A DNA stretch of 5,471 nt. Origin: Hyphomicrobiales bacterium. GTDB lineage: Bacteria > Pseudomonadota > Alphaproteobacteria > Rhizobiales > Aestuariivirgaceae. The stretch lies in the NCBI GenBank assembly GCA_027051995.1, contig JALUFY010000081.1:1-5471 (forward strand). The letters run 5' to 3'. Each line of letters begins with the position of its first letter. Positions within the stretch are counted from its first letter, which is position 1. The notes beneath the pieces are model-generated. The model was not told the DNA's origin, searched no databases, and saw nothing but the letters and a program-made list of their open reading frames with translations. The position numbers and the translations under genes are program-made. This document shows positions 4,497 to 5,471 of the stretch, piece by piece.

Positions 4497-5471
4497 ATGC
4501 GTGCTTTGAGCAGAAAATTGCCAGGGCCCTTGCGGGATCTGCTTGGCGGCGCGGACGAGGAGGCCCAGGCGTGCGGCGGGGCGCTTTTCACCTTCGCCAT
4601 CCGCATCGCCTCGGCGGCCATCGCGTTCGCCTCGCAGGTGCTGCTGGCGCGCTGGCTGGGGGCCTATGACTTTGGCGTTTTCACCTATGTCTGGGTGTGG
4701 GTGAACGTGCTCGGCACCTTGTGCGCCATGGGCTTTTCCACCTCATCGGTGCGCTTTCTGGCCGAATACGCCAAGCCGCGCCTGCATGGACTGGCGCGCG
4801 GATTTCTGCGGTTTGGCCGCGCCCTTTCCATCGGCGTGGGCTTCGCCGCCGCCTTCGCGGGCATCGCGGTGCTGCATGTCTTCCCGCAGGTGGCGGAGGA
4901 TTATTACGTCAAGCCCATGAGCATCGGCTTTCTGGCGCTGCCCGCCTTCGCCGTGACGGATTTTCATGACGGCGTGGGCCGGGCGCGCTCGTGGATCGGG
5001 CTGGCCTTCATCCCGCCCTACATCCTGCGCCCGCTGCTGTTGCTGGTCTTCATCGCCGCGGCCGCGATCATCGGGCTGAACTGCTCGGCCACGCTGGCGG
5101 CGGCGGCGCTGACGGCGGCGACGTGGATCACCGCCATCGCGCAATTCGTTTTGCAGCACCGGCGCTTTACCAAAGACATGCCGGGGGAAGGGGCGCGATA
5201 CAAACCGCGCTTGTGGCTGGGTGTTTCCCTGCCGCTGCTGCTGCTGGAGAGCTTCGCGCTGCTGATGATGAACATCGACATCCTGCTGCTGGAGCTGTTC
5301 GTCACGCCGGACAGGATTGCGGTCTATTTCGCAGCGGCGCGCACTATCTCGTTCATCAGCTTCATTCATTTCGCCGTCTCGGCGGTGGCCATCCGGCGCT
5401 TCGCCCTGGCCTATGCCGAAAGGGACGCGGCGCGCGCCCGCGCGCAGCTGGCGAAGTTCCGCAACTGGACG
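4497..5471 (+). CDS. Polysaccharide/oligosaccharide flippase of the Wzx/MOP type, C-terminus cut by window
   Basis: The first 325 codons of a multi-helix membrane protein that runs off the window without a stop. Proteins of this type flip lipid-linked glycan units across the inner membrane for O-antigen, capsule or exopolysaccharide assembly. After a polar N-terminus (1-28), helix 1 and its exit loop carry the family pattern LLARWLGAYDFGVFTYV (49-65), then VLGTLCAMGFSTSSVRFLAEY (71-91), with the usual Gly-Phe and Arg before a Tyr. Further membrane segments fit about 109-128, 142-158, 168-194, 196-219, 241-268 and 277-300. The segment with MMNIDILLLELFV (257-269) and the small-residue-rich helix VYFAAARTISFI (276-287) match the start of the second half of this fold. 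ATG 4497 has AGG 6 nt upstream and an AAGGGGGA tract beyond. Full-length relatives are about 420-500 aa, so about 100-170 residues are missing. The glycan substrate and neighbouring glycosyltransferases cannot be judged. Confidence 0.82.
   Translation, partial: MRALSRKLPGPLRDLLGGADEEAQACGGALFTFAIRIASAAIAFASQVLLARWLGAYDFGVFTYVWVWVNVLGTLCAMGFSTSSVRFLAEYAKPRLHGLARGFLRFGRALSIGVGFAAAFAGIAVLHVFPQVAEDYYVKPMSIGFLALPAFAVTDFHDGVGRARSWIGLAFIPPYILRPLLLLVFIAAAAIIGLNCSATLAAAALTAATWITAIAQFVLQHRRFTKDMPGEGARYKPRLWLGVSLPLLLLESFALLMMNIDILLLELFVTPDRIAVYFAAARTISFISFIHFAVSAVAIRRFALAYAERDAARARAQLAKFRNWT

Noticed and set aside
4409..4669. An 86-codon plus-strand open frame overlapping the start of the flippase gene
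   Set aside because: It is out of frame with the flippase, has no ribosome site, and its Arg/Gly-rich translation fits a shadow of the real frame.

Overview
This GC-rich window looks like a chromosomal segment of an alphaproteobacterium. The evidence is the combination of a small YdcH/DUF465 protein, a CbpA/CbpM co-chaperone pair, a purE-purK operon, a short degenerate GGDEF-type protein and a MarC-family membrane protein, all with strongly GC-biased third codon positions. The genus cannot be fixed from the sequence. No RNA gene, CRISPR array, transposase or phage gene was seen, and most of the content is ordinary housekeeping.

Left part, minus strand (1-645): the purine genes purE (complete) and purK (first 47 codons only, cut by the window edge) overlap by 4 bases and are read leftward. 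They form the N5-CAIR route step pair: PurK makes N5-CAIR and PurE rearranges it to CAIR. Between purE and the next gene (646-798) is a divergent promoter region. It holds a good minus-strand -10/-35 pair, a possible plus-strand pair and an exact 18-bp tandem duplication.

Middle, plus strand (799-1601): a small protein with a degenerate GGDEF-like domain lacks the signature motif. Its 3' end appears frameshifted at a 9-bp triple repeat, and its restored reading frame would end inside a plausible intrinsic terminator. It is followed by a YdcH/DUF465 coiled-coil protein with a near-perfect Shine-Dalgarno sequence.

Co-chaperone unit (about 1715-3170): a heat-shock-type promoter candidate, cbpA (J-domain protein of the class lacking a zinc finger), cbpM (its MerR-like modulator) 4 nt downstream, then a strong stem-loop directly after cbpM. 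CbpA would stimulate DnaK, and CbpM would restrain the J-domain.

Right part, plus strand (3190-5471): a promoter candidate, an unrecognised four-helix membrane protein and a MarC-family six-helix membrane protein 4 nt apart, then a 172-bp gap. After the gap comes a polysaccharide/oligosaccharide flippase of the Wzx/MOP type, truncated by the window end after 325 codons. The points most worth a second look are the frameshifted GGDEF-like gene, the tandem repeat in the divergent promoter, the heat-shock-like promoter of cbpAM, and a recurring hairpin type with pyrimidine (TTTC/CTTTY) loops after several genes.
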